64,000 bases of DNA from JBMOUD01 sp049319665 (GTDB lineage Bacteria; Pseudomonadota; Gammaproteobacteria; Enterobacterales; Enterobacteriaceae), in NCBI RefSeq assembly GCF_049319665.1, contig NZ_JBMOUD010000002.1:310001-374000 (forward strand), given 5' to 3'. Positions 44,704 to 54,115 of this stretch are shown piece after piece. The notes under the pieces were generated by a model. It saw nothing but the letters and a program-made list of their open reading frames with translations. It searched no databases and was not told the origin of the DNA. The translations under genes and the position numbers were made by a program. The number at the start of each line of letters is the position of its first letter. Positions within the stretch are counted from its first letter, which is position 1.

Positions 44704-45279
44704 TTAGTAGAACGAGTGCTCGCCGCGTTGGTGCTCGGTCAAATCGCGCACGCCTTTGAGTTCAGGGAAGGCTTGCAGCAACTCTTTCTCAATACCTTCC
44801 TTAAGTGTCACATCAACCATTGAACAGCCGTTGCAGCCGCCGCCAAATTGTAGAATTGCTAAACCATCGTCGGTGATTTCCATCAGAGAAACTTTGCCGC
44901 CATGGCTAGCCAACTGTGGGTTAATCTGTGATTGCAGTTGATATTCTACGCGTTCGATCAACGGGGCGTCATCGGACACTTTACGCATTTTGGCGTTAGG
45001 TGCTTTTAACGTCAGCTGTGAACCCAACTGGTCGGTAACAAAATCAATCTCAGCATCTTGCAAGTAAGGTGCGCTTAACTCATCAACAAAGGCTGAGAGT
45101 CTCTCGAACTTCAGTTCGGTATCTGTCGCTTCTACGGCATCAGGTGGGCAATAAGAGACACCACATTCTGCGGTAGGAGTACCCGGATTAATCACGAATA
45201 CGCGGATCTGGGTGCCTTCTTCTTGGTTTGCCAATAACTTGGCAAAGTGCGCTTGGGCAGCATCGGTAATGATGATCAT
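44704..45279 (-). CDS. nfuA: NfuA, Fe-S cluster carrier protein
   Basis: The 191-residue protein has an N-terminal degenerate A-type domain (MIIITDAAQAHFAKLL) and a C-terminal Nfu domain with the cluster-binding CNGC motif in FGGGCNGCSMVDVTLKEGIE. It receives and delivers [4Fe-4S] clusters to target enzymes, especially under iron or oxidative stress, and regenerates the lipoyl synthase cluster in E. coli. Length equals E. coli NfuA. It is 59 bp from gntX upstream on the same strand. Confidence 0.96.
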   Translation of the reverse strand: MIIITDAAQAHFAKLLANQEEGTQIRVFVINPGTPTAECGVSYCPPDAVEATDTELKFERLSAFVDELSAPYLQDAEIDFVTDQLGSQLTLKAPNAKMRKVSDDAPLIERVEYQLQSQINPQLASHGGKVSLMEITDDGLAILQFGGGCNGCSMVDVTLKEGIEKELLQAFPELKGVRDLTEHQRGEHSFY

Positions 45280-45338
45280 AGTATTGGCTCAATAGTTGAC
45301 TTCCACAGTAGGTTATAATACGCCCTTTCCTAAGCCGA

Positions 45339-46022
45339 CTACAAGGTGCGACAAATGCTGAAGACCTGTATTGAAGCAATAGGTTGATTAAGAAGAACTT
45401 TAGTAATCTCCCTTAATGTACTGCCGGTGGTTATCACATCATCAAGTAGCGCAATATGCAGGCCGCTTAGATTTTCGTCGACGCTGAATGCATGGCGCAG
45501 ATTACGTTTGCGCTGTTTTTCGCCAAGGCCTAGTTGCGGCGGTGTCGAGCGATGTCGCCTTAACGCATTCGCTGAATAATCACATTGCAGCCAGCGAGCC
45601 AAAGGGAGAGCTAATAATTCACTTTGGTTATAGCCACGTTGCCGATAGCGTTGTATATGCAGCGGAACGCTGAGCAGTACATCGGGGCGGTTCACACAGC
45701 CTTGCCGAAAACGGGTCAGCCAACGTAGCAGTAACAAGCGGGATAACGGCGTCGCCAGTTCTGGCAACGAAGAAAACTTCATTCGTTGTACCAGCCTGCC
45801 GATGGGGCCGTTATAGTCACTGGCAAACACCATCGTTTGCCAGGGCGGCGGTTGATTTAAACAACGCCCGCAGCTCATAAGAGAGCTGGCTGACGGGAGT
45901 CCGCAACGCGGGCAGCAAATAGGCAGTGCAGGTAAGTTTTTCAGACAAAGCGAGCAAAATCCCGTCTGGGCAAGCTGTAATGGCTGTTGGCATAGCCAAC
46001 AGCGGCTGGCAATTGTTAGCAT
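45339..46022 (-). CDS. gntX: GntX/YhgH, ComF-family phosphoribosyltransferase-like protein
   Basis: The 227-residue protein has cysteine pairs near the N-terminus (CWLCQQPL, CSLCLKN, CCPRCGLP, CGRC) that probably bind zinc, and a C-terminal phosphoribosyltransferase fold with IALLDDVITTGSTLREI. E. coli GntX is needed for use of DNA as a nutrient, and ComF relatives act in uptake of single-stranded DNA. It is divergent from bioH, as in E. coli. Confidence 0.92.
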   Translation of the reverse strand: MLTIASRCWLCQQPLQLAQTGFCSLCLKNLPALPICCPRCGLPSASSLMSCGRCLNQPPPWQTMVFASDYNGPIGRLVQRMKFSSLPELATPLSRLLLLRWLTRFRQGCVNRPDVLLSVPLHIQRYRQRGYNQSELLALPLARWLQCDYSANALRRHRSTPPQLGLGEKQRKRNLRHAFSVDENLSGLHIALLDDVITTGSTLREITKVLLNQPIASIQVFSICRTL

Positions 46023-46073
46023 AGCTTCTCCTTATTATTGCAACGTCATCCTTTGACTCACGGACACTACACT

Positions 46074-46838
46074 ATGAATCAGTTGTACTGGCAGACTATT
46101 GGCCAAGGCGATCGCGATCTTGTGCTACTTCACGGATGGGGGCTGAATGCCGAGGTCTGGCGTTACACCGCAGAGAGACTTGCGCCGCATTTTCGCCTGC
46201 ATCTGGTTGACCTTCCTGGCTATGGTCGCAGCCAAGGGTTCCCCGCGATGTCGCTGCAACAAATGGCGGATGTGGTATTGGACGCGGCACCAGCTCGGGC
46301 TATTTGGTTAGGCTGGTCGTTAGGAGGGTTAGTGGCGAGCCAGGCAGCATTAAGTGCTCCAGAGCGCGTTAGCCGCTTGATTACCGTGGCTTCTTCTCCT
46401 TGCTTTGCTGCGCGCGAAGCCTGGCCGGGGATCCGTCCAGAAGTGTTGCAGGGCTTCCAACAGCAGTTGAGCGAAGATTTTAAACGTACAGTGGAGCGTT
46501 TTCTGGCATTGCAAACGCTTGGCAGTGACAGTGCGAGACAGGACGCTCGGCATCTGAAAGCCATTGTGTTGGGTCAACCGTTGCCAACGGTTGAGGTGCT
46601 TAATGGCGGCTTAGCGATTTTGCATGATGATGATTTGCGTCAGGCCATGTGTGCGCTGAGTTTGCCGATATTACGTATTTACGGTGCGTTAGATGGCCTG
46701 GTTCCGCGAAAAATCGTCCCCTTACTGGATGCACTGTGGCCTGCTTCGCAATCTGTTGTTATCGAGAAGTCGGCTCATGCACCGTTCATCTCTCATCCAG
46801 ATATTTTTTGCCAGAAAATTATCGATTTTTGTGAATAA
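46074..46838 (+). CDS. bioH: BioH, pimeloyl-ACP methyl ester carboxylesterase
   Basis: The 254-residue alpha/beta hydrolase removes the methyl ester from pimeloyl-ACP, closing the first stage of biotin synthesis. The triad is visible: Ser82 in WLGWSLGGLV, Asp in YGALDGLVP and His in KSAHAPFISHP. A TTG/ATG extension of 12 codons from 46038 is open, but MNQLYWQTIGQG matches E. coli. It is divergent from gntX with only 51 bp between the starts. Confidence 0.95.
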   Translation: MNQLYWQTIGQGDRDLVLLHGWGLNAEVWRYTAERLAPHFRLHLVDLPGYGRSQGFPAMSLQQMADVVLDAAPARAIWLGWSLGGLVASQAALSAPERVSRLITVASSPCFAAREAWPGIRPEVLQGFQQQLSEDFKRTVERFLALQTLGSDSARQDARHLKAIVLGQPLPTVEVLNGGLAILHDDDLRQAMCALSLPILRIYGALDGLVPRKIVPLLDALWPASQSVVIEKSAHAPFISHPDIFCQKIIDFCE

Positions 46839-47069
46839 AAATATCAATAAGTAACAAAATAAATCACCTTCTCTATGGCTAATTTCCAATAGTGATTAAT
46901 ACTTGAACGGTAGCAGCAGAACGAAGGACCAACGCTTTTTAGGCGTTTTAAAAGGAAGGCAACGTCTCTGGGGAGATGGTGGCATTTGAGCACGATGCTC
47001 AGTGCCCGCGTTGCAATACGTTACTGCCTAATGACGTTAATAATTAATCATTTTATAAGAGGTCATACC

Positions 47070-47351
47070 ATGAAGTTATTCCAAATTGTGATTGCAAGCG
47101 TGCTGGCCGGTGCGTTTTCTGTGAGTGCGATGGCTGCCAAAGAAATTACCCGTGAAGAAGCAGAAAAAGCTAATTATGTCAGCCTGGGAACCGTACAAGT
47201 TTCTGGTGAACCAACTGAGCCTAGTAGTACCAAGGCAGATCTTTCTAAGCTAGCCGATGAAAAAGGCGGCAGCTATTATGTGATCATTGCTGCTGACAAC
47301 GATCGCCAAATCTCTGCGACGGCTGAAGTCTTCAAGCCTACCGAGAACTAA
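47070..47351 (+). CDS. DUF1471 (BhsA/McbA/YhcN-type) periplasmic stress protein
   Basis: The 93-residue protein begins with a signal peptide (KLFQIVIASVLAGAFSVSAMA, cleaved after MAA) and a DUF1471 domain whose conserved end is ISATAEVFKP. Relatives such as YhcN, BhsA and McbA are small periplasmic proteins induced by acid, oxidative or biofilm conditions. The ATG at 47070 behind AGAGG is chosen; the open frame upstream to 46986 does not look like a signal peptide. A terminator follows, so it is monocistronic. The E. coli neighbourhood of bioH lacks it. Confidence 0.85.
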   Translation: MKLFQIVIASVLAGAFSVSAMAAKEITREEAEKANYVSLGTVQVSGEPTEPSSTKADLSKLADEKGGSYYVIIAADNDRQISATAEVFKPTEN

Positions 47352-47377
47352 TGATAAGTTATCGATAGAACCTATCC

Positions 47378-47401
47378 GGGATGCTGTTGGCATCCCTTTT
47401 T
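47378..47401 (+). terminator. Terminator of the DUF1471 gene
   Basis: GGGATGC/GCATCCC with a TGTTG loop and a T-run. The following stretch to 47688 contains no gene and must carry the mdc promoter. Confidence 0.9.
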
Positions 47402-47688
47402 AGTATTTGCGGCACCTCTCTCATTCCTCTCTTTTCATCCATTTGATTTTTATATCTTTTAAATATTCATTACTCATAGCTTAACCAAGTGTCGCACAGC
47501 TTGATTGATACATGCTGCGCGGTTTTTCTACACTTATTTGGCGAAATAATAGGTTGTTTATGAAGTACCGCCGCTTGTTAAAACGCCTTCGTTCTCGGTT
47601 GACATAATGGGCTTTAATTTTTGAGCGTGGCACCTGTTATATCAATGCACACGGAGGCAGCAACGAGTTAACGCCAGGAGGTTAAGGC

Positions 47689-49350
47689 ATGTCGCAATAT
47701 TCAAAGACCCCTAAAATTTGGGACACTCATCGCCGAGAAAAACAGCGGCGTATCGAGTTAGTTAAGTCCGTCAGTCAGGGGAAAGTATTACCTACCGATC
47801 GTATTACCAGCATTCTTGAAACGCTGATTGTTCCCGGTGACCGTGTGGTCATGGAAGGGAACAATCAAAAGCAGGCTGATTTCCTCTCCCGAAGTCTGGC
47901 GCAAGCCAACCCGCAGAAATTACACGACCTGCATATGATTATGCCCAGCGTCAGTCGTGCTGAGCACCTGGATTTATTTGAACGAGGTATCGCCCGCAAG
48001 CTTGATTTTGCTTTCTCCGGCGCACAAAGCCTGCGTGTTGCCCAACTGCTGGAAGACGGGCAGATGGAGATAGGGGCCATTCATACCTATATAGAGTTAT
48101 ACGCCCGCCTGTTTGTCGATTTAGTTCCCAATGTTGCGCTCGTCGCCGGTTTTAAAGCGGATCGCAATGGCAATTTATATACCGGTGCCAGTACCGAAGA
48201 TACCCCGGCACTGGTTGAAGCCGCTGCCTTTAAAAACGGTATCGTTATTGCTCAAGTCAACGAATTGGTTGACGAAGAGAACGATTTACCGCGCGTTGAT
48301 ATTCCCGGTTCTTGGGTCGATTTTGTGGTGGTGGCCGATAAGCCTTTCTTTATCGAGCCTCTTTTCACCCGCGATCCGCGCTTGATTAAACCGGTGCATG
48401 TATTGATGGGTATGCTGGCGATCAAAGGCATCTACGCAAAACATCAGGTGCAATCTCTTAATCACGGAATTGGTTTCAATACTGCCGCTATCGAATTATT
48501 GCTACCGACTTACGGTGAGCAGCTCGGTCTGCGCGGCAAAATCTGCAAACACTGGACGCTAAATCCTCATCCAACCCTGATCCCGGCGATTGAAAGCGGT
48601 TGGGTCGATACCGTGCACTGTTTCGGCGGTGAGTTGGGCATGGAGGAGTATATCCGTGCTCGTCCAGATGTGTTCTTTACCGGTCATGACGGCTCGATGC
48701 GTTCTAATCGCGCGATGTGCCAGATGGCTGGGCAATATGCGGTAGATATGTTTATCGGTTCCACCCTGCAGGTTGACGCCTTTGCCAACTCTTCGACGGT
48801 AACGCGCGGCAGATTGGCAGGGTTTGGCGGGGCGCCCAATATGGGGCATGACCCGCACGGCCGCCGTCATGCAACACCGGCCTGGCTGGATATGATTGAA
48901 GAGCCTGACCCGCTGGCGCGCGGTAAAAAGCTGGTGGTGCAGATGGTGGAAACCTACCAGGCAGGCGGTAAGCCGACCTTTATCGAGAAACTCGATGCCG
49001 TCGACGTGGGTAAGGACTCGGGGATGCCATTGGCTCCGGTGATGATCTATGGCGATGACGTCACGCACGTGCTGACTGAAGAAGGCATTGCTTACCTACA
49101 TCGTGCCCGTTCAATGGAAGAACGCCGGGCGATGGTTGCTGCCGTTGCCGGAATTACTGATGTCGGCTTGGGGGTTGATGCGAAGCGAGTTGCTGAACTT
49201 CGTCGCCGTGAGTTAGTCGCCTTCCCGGAAGATTTGGGCATTCGCCGTACCGATGCGACACGCTCATTGTTAGCGGCGGGCAGCGTGAGTGACTTGGTTG
49301 AATGGTCTGACGGACTGTATAACCCACCTGCGAAATTCCGGAGCTGGTAA
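47689..49350 (+). CDS. mdcA: MdcA, malonate decarboxylase alpha subunit (acetyl-S-ACP:malonate ACP transferase)
   Basis: The 553-residue subunit exchanges the acetyl group on the ACP for malonate, producing malonyl-S-ACP. It resembles a CoA-transferase (GDRVVMEGNNQKQADFL near residue 50, GHDGSMRSNRAMCQMAGQYA and GFGGAPNMGHDPHGRRHA in the second half). AGGAGG 6-8 bases before the ATG gives a strong start. It is the first gene of mdcABCDEFGH. The intergenic region in front holds no regulator gene; MdcR is encoded at the other end of the cluster. Confidence 0.95.
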   Translation: MSQYSKTPKIWDTHRREKQRRIELVKSVSQGKVLPTDRITSILETLIVPGDRVVMEGNNQKQADFLSRSLAQANPQKLHDLHMIMPSVSRAEHLDLFERGIARKLDFAFSGAQSLRVAQLLEDGQMEIGAIHTYIELYARLFVDLVPNVALVAGFKADRNGNLYTGASTEDTPALVEAAAFKNGIVIAQVNELVDEENDLPRVDIPGSWVDFVVVADKPFFIEPLFTRDPRLIKPVHVLMGMLAIKGIYAKHQVQSLNHGIGFNTAAIELLLPTYGEQLGLRGKICKHWTLNPHPTLIPAIESGWVDTVHCFGGELGMEEYIRARPDVFFTGHDGSMRSNRAMCQMAGQYAVDMFIGSTLQVDAFANSSTVTRGRLAGFGGAPNMGHDPHGRRHATPAWLDMIEEPDPLARGKKLVVQMVETYQAGGKPTFIEKLDAVDVGKDSGMPLAPVMIYGDDVTHVLTEEGIAYLHRARSMEERRAMVAAVAGITDVGLGVDAKRVAELRRRELVAFPEDLGIRRTDATRSLLAAGSVSDLVEWSDGLYNPPAKFRSW

Positions 49351-50246
49351 TGACGCTATCCACCCTTCCTGTTAGTGCCTTTGCGGGTAATCAATGTGCG
49401 GAAGCCTTGGCGACGCAGCTTGCTGCTTTAGCAACCCAGTCATTGCTTGATGAAGTGCGTTTAAGCCCGAAGCCAGGCTTAGTGGATAGCAGAGGCTCGG
49501 GAGCACATCAAGATTTAACATTAGCCTTGATGGAACGTTCCGCACATAGCCTGACGCCGACTTTTCATGCCTTAGCGCTGCACAGTTGGCAGCGTCCTGC
49601 TGATATCGCTTTACGCCAAAAAATCGGGCAATTAGGTCGTCTTGGCGAACAGCACATGATGGCGGCAACCGGTGGGGTGAATACGCATCGCGGAGCGATT
49701 TGGGCGCTAGGGCTGCTGGTCTGCGCGGTGGCTATGAATTCTGCAAACGTAGTTGCGCAGGATATTGCGCAGCGGGCGGCACAGCTGGCGGCATTGCCCG
49801 ATACGCTCAGTCCGAAATCTTTCAGCAAAGGTGCGCGAGTGGTGCAGCACTATCAGGTGCCGGGTGCCAGAGAAGAGGCGCAACAAGGTTTCCCCCATGT
49901 AATGCAATGTGCACTACCACAGCTTTTGCACAGCCGAAAACAAGGGGCGACTGAAACCCAAGCGCGGCTTAATGCGCTGCTGGCAATTATGACCACGTTA
50001 GCCGATACCTGCGTGCTATCTCGCGGCGGCATGTCCGCATTACAGGCGATGCACCTTGGGGCTGCGCAAGTACTGTCAGCAGGTGGGGTACAACACCCGG
50101 CCGGTCGCGACAGACTTGCCCAACTTGAGAAACGCATGCTGGCGGATAACGTCTCCCCAGGCGGCGCTGCCGATTTGCTGTCTGCAACGTTATTCCTCGA
50201 CGGTATCAGCCGTGCTGAGCCAAACACATCATCATTAACATCATGA
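49350..50246 (+). CDS. mdcB: MdcB, triphosphoribosyl-dephospho-CoA synthase
   Basis: The start overlaps the last base of the mdcA stop (TAATG). The 298-residue CitG-family enzyme makes the precursor of the 2'-(5''-phosphoribosyl)-3'-dephospho-CoA prosthetic group from ATP and dephospho-CoA. Characteristic blocks are LDEVRLSPKPGLVDSRGSGAH, GGVNTHRGAIWALG and DTCVLSRGGMSAL. The product is then attached to the ACP subunit MdcC by MdcG. Confidence 0.94.
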   Translation: MTLSTLPVSAFAGNQCAEALATQLAALATQSLLDEVRLSPKPGLVDSRGSGAHQDLTLALMERSAHSLTPTFHALALHSWQRPADIALRQKIGQLGRLGEQHMMAATGGVNTHRGAIWALGLLVCAVAMNSANVVAQDIAQRAAQLAALPDTLSPKSFSKGARVVQHYQVPGAREEAQQGFPHVMQCALPQLLHSRKQGATETQARLNALLAIMTTLADTCVLSRGGMSALQAMHLGAAQVLSAGGVQHPAGRDRLAQLEKRMLADNVSPGGAADLLSATLFLDGISRAEPNTSSLTS

Positions 50247-50264
50247 TTTGAATAAAGAGGTGTT

Positions 50265-50570
50265 ATGGAACGTTTTAAATTTTCTTATCCAGCCACTCAG
50301 CCACTGCCTGCACAGGCTCAGGCGGGTGTCGTGGGATCCGGTGATCTTGAAGCGCTGTACCAACCACAATTGGGCAATACGCTGAACATCAACGTGATGA
50401 CTTCTGTTGATGGCAGCCATGGATTATGGCAGCACTTTTTCGACCGTTTAAGCGCCCTGCGTTCTCTGCCATCGGGCCAGTTAGACCTGCATGATTTTGG
50501 GGCTACGCCGGGCGTTGCGCGGCTGCGTATTGAACAGGTATTTGAGGAGGCTGGCGATGCAAACCAATAA
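50265..50570 (+). CDS. mdcC: MdcC, malonate decarboxylase acyl carrier (delta) subunit
   Basis: The 101-residue protein carries the phosphoribosyl-dephospho-CoA arm. The attachment Ser25 lies in GVVGSGDLEALYQP, as in characterised MdcC proteins, and the end HDFGATPGVARLRIEQ is typical. It overlaps mdcD by 14 bp, so translation of the two is coupled. Confidence 0.95.
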   Translation: MERFKFSYPATQPLPAQAQAGVVGSGDLEALYQPQLGNTLNINVMTSVDGSHGLWQHFFDRLSALRSLPSGQLDLHDFGATPGVARLRIEQVFEEAGDANQ

Positions 50571-51429
50571 TCTTTTGCAGCACCCAAATCATCTTTTGCA
50601 ACACCATAGTTTTATCGAATTAACCGCGCGTCAGCGCGCACATAAATTGCTTGATGCCGGTAGTTTCCGCGAACTGTTGGGCCCCTTTGATCGCATCGAA
50701 TCTCCGTGGCTGCCTAAGCAGGATATCGTGCCGCAGGCCGATGACGGTATGGTCGTTGCCAAAGGCACAATCGAAGGTAAGCCAGCGGTAGTCATTGCTA
50801 TCGAAGGTGGTTTTCAGGGAGGAAGCATGGGGGAGGTTTCCGGTGCCAAGATGGCTGCAGCATTGGAGTTAGCGGCAGAGGATAATCGCCAAGGTATTGC
50901 CACTCAGGCGGTGTTATTGCTGGAAACCGGTGGCGTGCGTTTACAAGAAGCTAATCTCGGTTTAGCGGCGATTGCCGATATTCATGCCGCGATTGTTGAC
51001 CTGCGTCGCTATGTCCCTGTGATTGGCATTATCGCCGGTACTGTCGGTTGTTTTGGCGGGATGTCGATTGCGGCAGCGTTATGCAGCCGATTGATTGTTA
51101 CCCGCGAAGCGCGACTTGGGCTTAACGGCCCACAAGTCATTGAGCAGGAAGCCGGCATTGATGAATACGACTCTCGAGACCGGCCATTTATCTGGAGCAT
51201 AACCGGCGGCGAAGTGCGTTATCACACCGGCTTTGTCGATGCGCTGGTCGCTGATTCGGTCGATGAAGTGAAAAACAGCATGCTTTCATTTATCCATCAA
51301 GGCGTACCGACCAGCCATCGCAGCGAACAATACGATGTTTATTTGCCAAAACTTGCGGCATTCGATACTCGCATACAGGCGAGTCGTGACGTCACCATGG
51401 CGCTGTTTAACCGGGAGAAAACATTATGA
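50557..51429 (+). CDS. mdcD: MdcD, malonate decarboxylase beta subunit
   Basis: The 290-residue carboxyltransferase-type subunit, together with MdcE, decarboxylates malonyl-S-ACP and regenerates acetyl-S-ACP. EGGFQGGSMGEVSGAKMAAA and the oxyanion-hole region GTVGCFGGMSIAAALC are visible. The start at 50557 follows GAGG and lies inside mdcC; an open frame upstream to 50491 is not used. Residues 3-20 (NNLLQHPNHLLQHHS) contain an internal small repeat, perhaps a duplication. Confidence 0.94.
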   Translation: MQTNNLLQHPNHLLQHHSFIELTARQRAHKLLDAGSFRELLGPFDRIESPWLPKQDIVPQADDGMVVAKGTIEGKPAVVIAIEGGFQGGSMGEVSGAKMAAALELAAEDNRQGIATQAVLLLETGGVRLQEANLGLAAIADIHAAIVDLRRYVPVIGIIAGTVGCFGGMSIAAALCSRLIVTREARLGLNGPQVIEQEAGIDEYDSRDRPFIWSITGGEVRYHTGFVDALVADSVDEVKNSMLSFIHQGVPTSHRSEQYDVYLPKLAAFDTRIQASRDVTMALFNREKTL

Positions 51430-52241
51430 GTGCATCAAGTAAAGTTCTCAGCCGCGGAGATTATTGGTTCAACCTGTTGGCTCATTCTGGGCGGACGGTT
51501 TCAGAGTTGTGCGCTTCGGTAAAAGCCGCCGATAGCCAGCTAAACGGACGACAGGTGCGTTTTATTGCCGTGGTACCCGATGCCAACAACCATTATCCGC
51601 GAGCCAGACAGGGTGAAGTGGGTTTATTAGAAGGTTGGACGCTTGCCAAAATTGTTCAACAGGTGATTGAGCAGGACGCGGATTTATCGGAAAAGCGTGC
51701 CATTGTTGCGGTGATTGATGTCACCAGCCAAGCCTACGGACGCCGTGAAGAAGCCTTTGGTATTCATCAGGCGCTAGCGGGCGCGGCGGGCGCTTATGCC
51801 CAGGCGAGGTTGGCCGGGCATCCGGTGATTGGTTTGATTGTCGGTAAGGCGATGTCAGGCGCGTTTTTGGCGCACGGTTATCAAGCCAATAAATTGATCG
51901 CCTTTAATGACCCGGCGGTGATGATCCACGCCATGGGGAAAGAGTCGGCGGCGCGTATTACTCTGCGCTCTGTTGAGGCGTTAGAAAAACTGGCGGCAAC
52001 TATTCCGCCCATGGCTTACGACATTGAGCATTACTCATCTCTGGGTCTGTTATCGCAACTGATGAATATTGCTAATCCTGACAGCGCGAGTGCGGAGGAT
52101 ATTGCTCGTGTGCAAGCGGCGATAACGCAAGCCATTAAAGAAGTGGAAGAGCAAGGAGTTTATTTGGTTGATCGATTAGGGGCCACTAATCGAGCTAGTT
52201 CTTCAACCGTGCGCGAACTTATGCGCCAGCAGTGGCAGTAA
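51426..52241 (+). CDS. mdcE: MdcE, malonate decarboxylase gamma subunit
   Basis: The 271-residue subunit begins in an ATGA overlap with mdcD and forms the decarboxylase pair with it. GLIVGKAMSGAFLAHGYQAN and MIHAMGKESAARIT are characteristic crotonase-fold segments. A 225-bp gap without a gene follows before mdcF; it could hold a weak internal promoter or an mRNA processing site. Confidence 0.94.
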   Translation: MSASSKVLSRGDYWFNLLAHSGRTVSELCASVKAADSQLNGRQVRFIAVVPDANNHYPRARQGEVGLLEGWTLAKIVQQVIEQDADLSEKRAIVAVIDVTSQAYGRREEAFGIHQALAGAAGAYAQARLAGHPVIGLIVGKAMSGAFLAHGYQANKLIAFNDPAVMIHAMGKESAARITLRSVEALEKLAATIPPMAYDIEHYSSLGLLSQLMNIANPDSASAEDIARVQAAITQAIKEVEEQGVYLVDRLGATNRASSSTVRELMRQQWQ

Positions 52242-52466
52242 AAAGCAAAGACGAGAAGCTAAGAGTAAAGGGACGTTATTTCTCTTGTCACTAACCGGTC
52301 AAACGCACCTGCAAACAGCGTGAAGTTGTCGTAAAAGCCAGATTCCGCCTGTCGTATTCGGTCGGGCGGTGATGGCCTTTTAAGCGGCATATGACTGTAA
52401 ACAATAAAAAACATCGTTACCGGCGGGCCGGAGAATTTTTTTAAATTCTGACCAAGGGACTCCGCA

Positions 52467-53429
52467 ATGACTTATGTGATTTTATATGCTTTGGCTCCGA
52501 TTTTTATCATCATGCTGCTTGGCTATTTTGCCGGTAAGAGCAAGATGGTGAATAACCAAGATGTTTCGTTGCTGAACATTTTTGTGATGGATTTTGCATT
52601 ACCCGCTGCGCTATTTGCTGCCACGGTACAAACACCTTGGGTGGGCATTATGCAACAGACGCCGTTGATTCTGGTGTTGGTGCTGGCGATGTGGATAACC
52701 TACGCGGTAATTTACTTGGTATGTACACGTGTTCTACACAAGTCGGCCCAGGATGCAGCGGTATTAACACTGACCGTGGCGTTGCCTAATTACGCGGCGC
52801 TTGGCTTGCCGATTCTAGGCAGTGTGTTGGGTGAAACACCGTCTACTTCGCTCTCTGTTGCGGTTTCTATCGCCTGTGGCTCTGTACTGATGACACCATT
52901 TTGTCTGCTAATTCTCGAACGCGAAAAAGCCAGAGCTAGCGGGGGAAGTCAGAGTGCTTCTGCGGCGTTGTTACCTATTCTTATGTGGCGTTCAGTAAAA
53001 AAACCGATCGTTTGGGGACCGCTACTTGGCGTGGTGCTATCAGCTTTTGGCGTCACGATGCCGGGAATTGTCTTGGCGGCACTCAAACCTCTGGGATTAG
53101 CCGCCACCGCGTCGGCACTGTTTTTAACCGGGATTATTTTGTCTGCTCGTCAGGTGAAAATTAATACGGCGGTGGTTATTTCCTGTATTGCTAAAAACCT
53201 TATTCAACCGTTTATCGCCTGGGGATTAGTGCTGGCATTTGGGCTGAGTGGCCAGGTAGCTGTGACGGCGATACTGATGATTGCATTGGCAGCAGGGTTC
53301 TTTGGTATTGTCTTTGGCAATCGCTTTGGCGTGCAATCGCCGGATGCTGAAGCATCGCTGCTTGTGAGTTCGGTACTCTGTATTCTAACCTTACCGTTGT
53401 TTATCACCTTAACGGCTTCGATGCATTAA
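52467..53429 (+). CDS. mdcF: MdcF, malonate transporter (auxin efflux carrier family)
   Basis: The 320-residue inner-membrane protein has about ten hydrophobic segments and the AEC-family pattern, with LPNYAALGLPILGSVLGE near residue 105 and PFIAWGLVLAFG in the second half. By family and position in the operon it imports malonate. AAGGGAC precedes the start. Confidence 0.93.
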   Translation: MTYVILYALAPIFIIMLLGYFAGKSKMVNNQDVSLLNIFVMDFALPAALFAATVQTPWVGIMQQTPLILVLVLAMWITYAVIYLVCTRVLHKSAQDAAVLTLTVALPNYAALGLPILGSVLGETPSTSLSVAVSIACGSVLMTPFCLLILEREKARASGGSQSASAALLPILMWRSVKKPIVWGPLLGVVLSAFGVTMPGIVLAALKPLGLAATASALFLTGIILSARQVKINTAVVISCIAKNLIQPFIAWGLVLAFGLSGQVAVTAILMIALAAGFFGIVFGNRFGVQSPDAEASLLVSSVLCILTLPLFITLTASMH

Positions 53430-53447
53430 AGACGGAGAACTCAAACC

Positions 53448-54089
53448 ATGTTACTACCTCGCCCCCATGATTTGCTGTGGATCACTGACCGCTCAGATTT
53501 ACAAAGTGATACGCCATTGCCTGATTGGGTGGCGAGCGCCTGGCGTCCCGCTCTACCGCTGGTGGTGCGTCGTGACAAACGAGCTGATGGCGCGGTTGCC
53601 GTTGGGATTCGCGGCGTCAATCGGCTTCAACGCGCTGCCGCTTGGGTGGCACCGGCCAGTATTAAGCATCTCATTACCCCAGAATCCTTGGTGGTTGACG
53701 TGAATACACTGCTACGTTCGCCGTTTGTTTCACAACAGCCAGTGCAGGCGTTGATCGCCTTGTGTGAGCAGCGTTTTCCCTGGATGTGGGGCGTGACCGG
53801 CAGTTGTGCTTATGCGTTGGCAACTGATATTCCGGTGATGCACGCTGAGAGCGATCTCGACTTACTGATCCGTTGCTCACAACGTGTCGAACGTGCGGAA
53901 TTTAGCGATTTCTACTCTCTATTACAGAAATTACCTTGCCGCGCGGATGTACAAATCAATACGCCCGCTGGCGGATTCGCATTAAGCGAATGGCTGAGTG
54001 CGGATCGCGTTATGTTGAAAACCGATACTGGGCCGCTGTTGGTTGACGATCCTTGGGCGGTGATGGGGCAATGTGAAAGCGCGCTATAA
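53448..54089 (+). CDS. mdcG: MdcG, phosphoribosyl-dephospho-CoA transferase
   Basis: The 213-residue nucleotidyltransferase attaches the prosthetic group to Ser25 of MdcC. The catalytic pattern is GVTGSCAYALATD followed by ESDLDLLIR, whose aspartates bind metal. It begins 18 bp after mdcF. Confidence 0.93.
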   Translation: MLLPRPHDLLWITDRSDLQSDTPLPDWVASAWRPALPLVVRRDKRADGAVAVGIRGVNRLQRAAAWVAPASIKHLITPESLVVDVNTLLRSPFVSQQPVQALIALCEQRFPWMWGVTGSCAYALATDIPVMHAESDLDLLIRCSQRVERAEFSDFYSLLQKLPCRADVQINTPAGGFALSEWLSADRVMLKTDTGPLLVDDPWAVMGQCESAL

Positions 54090-54115
54090 ATGATATTCAC
54101 CAAGGGAGAGGCACA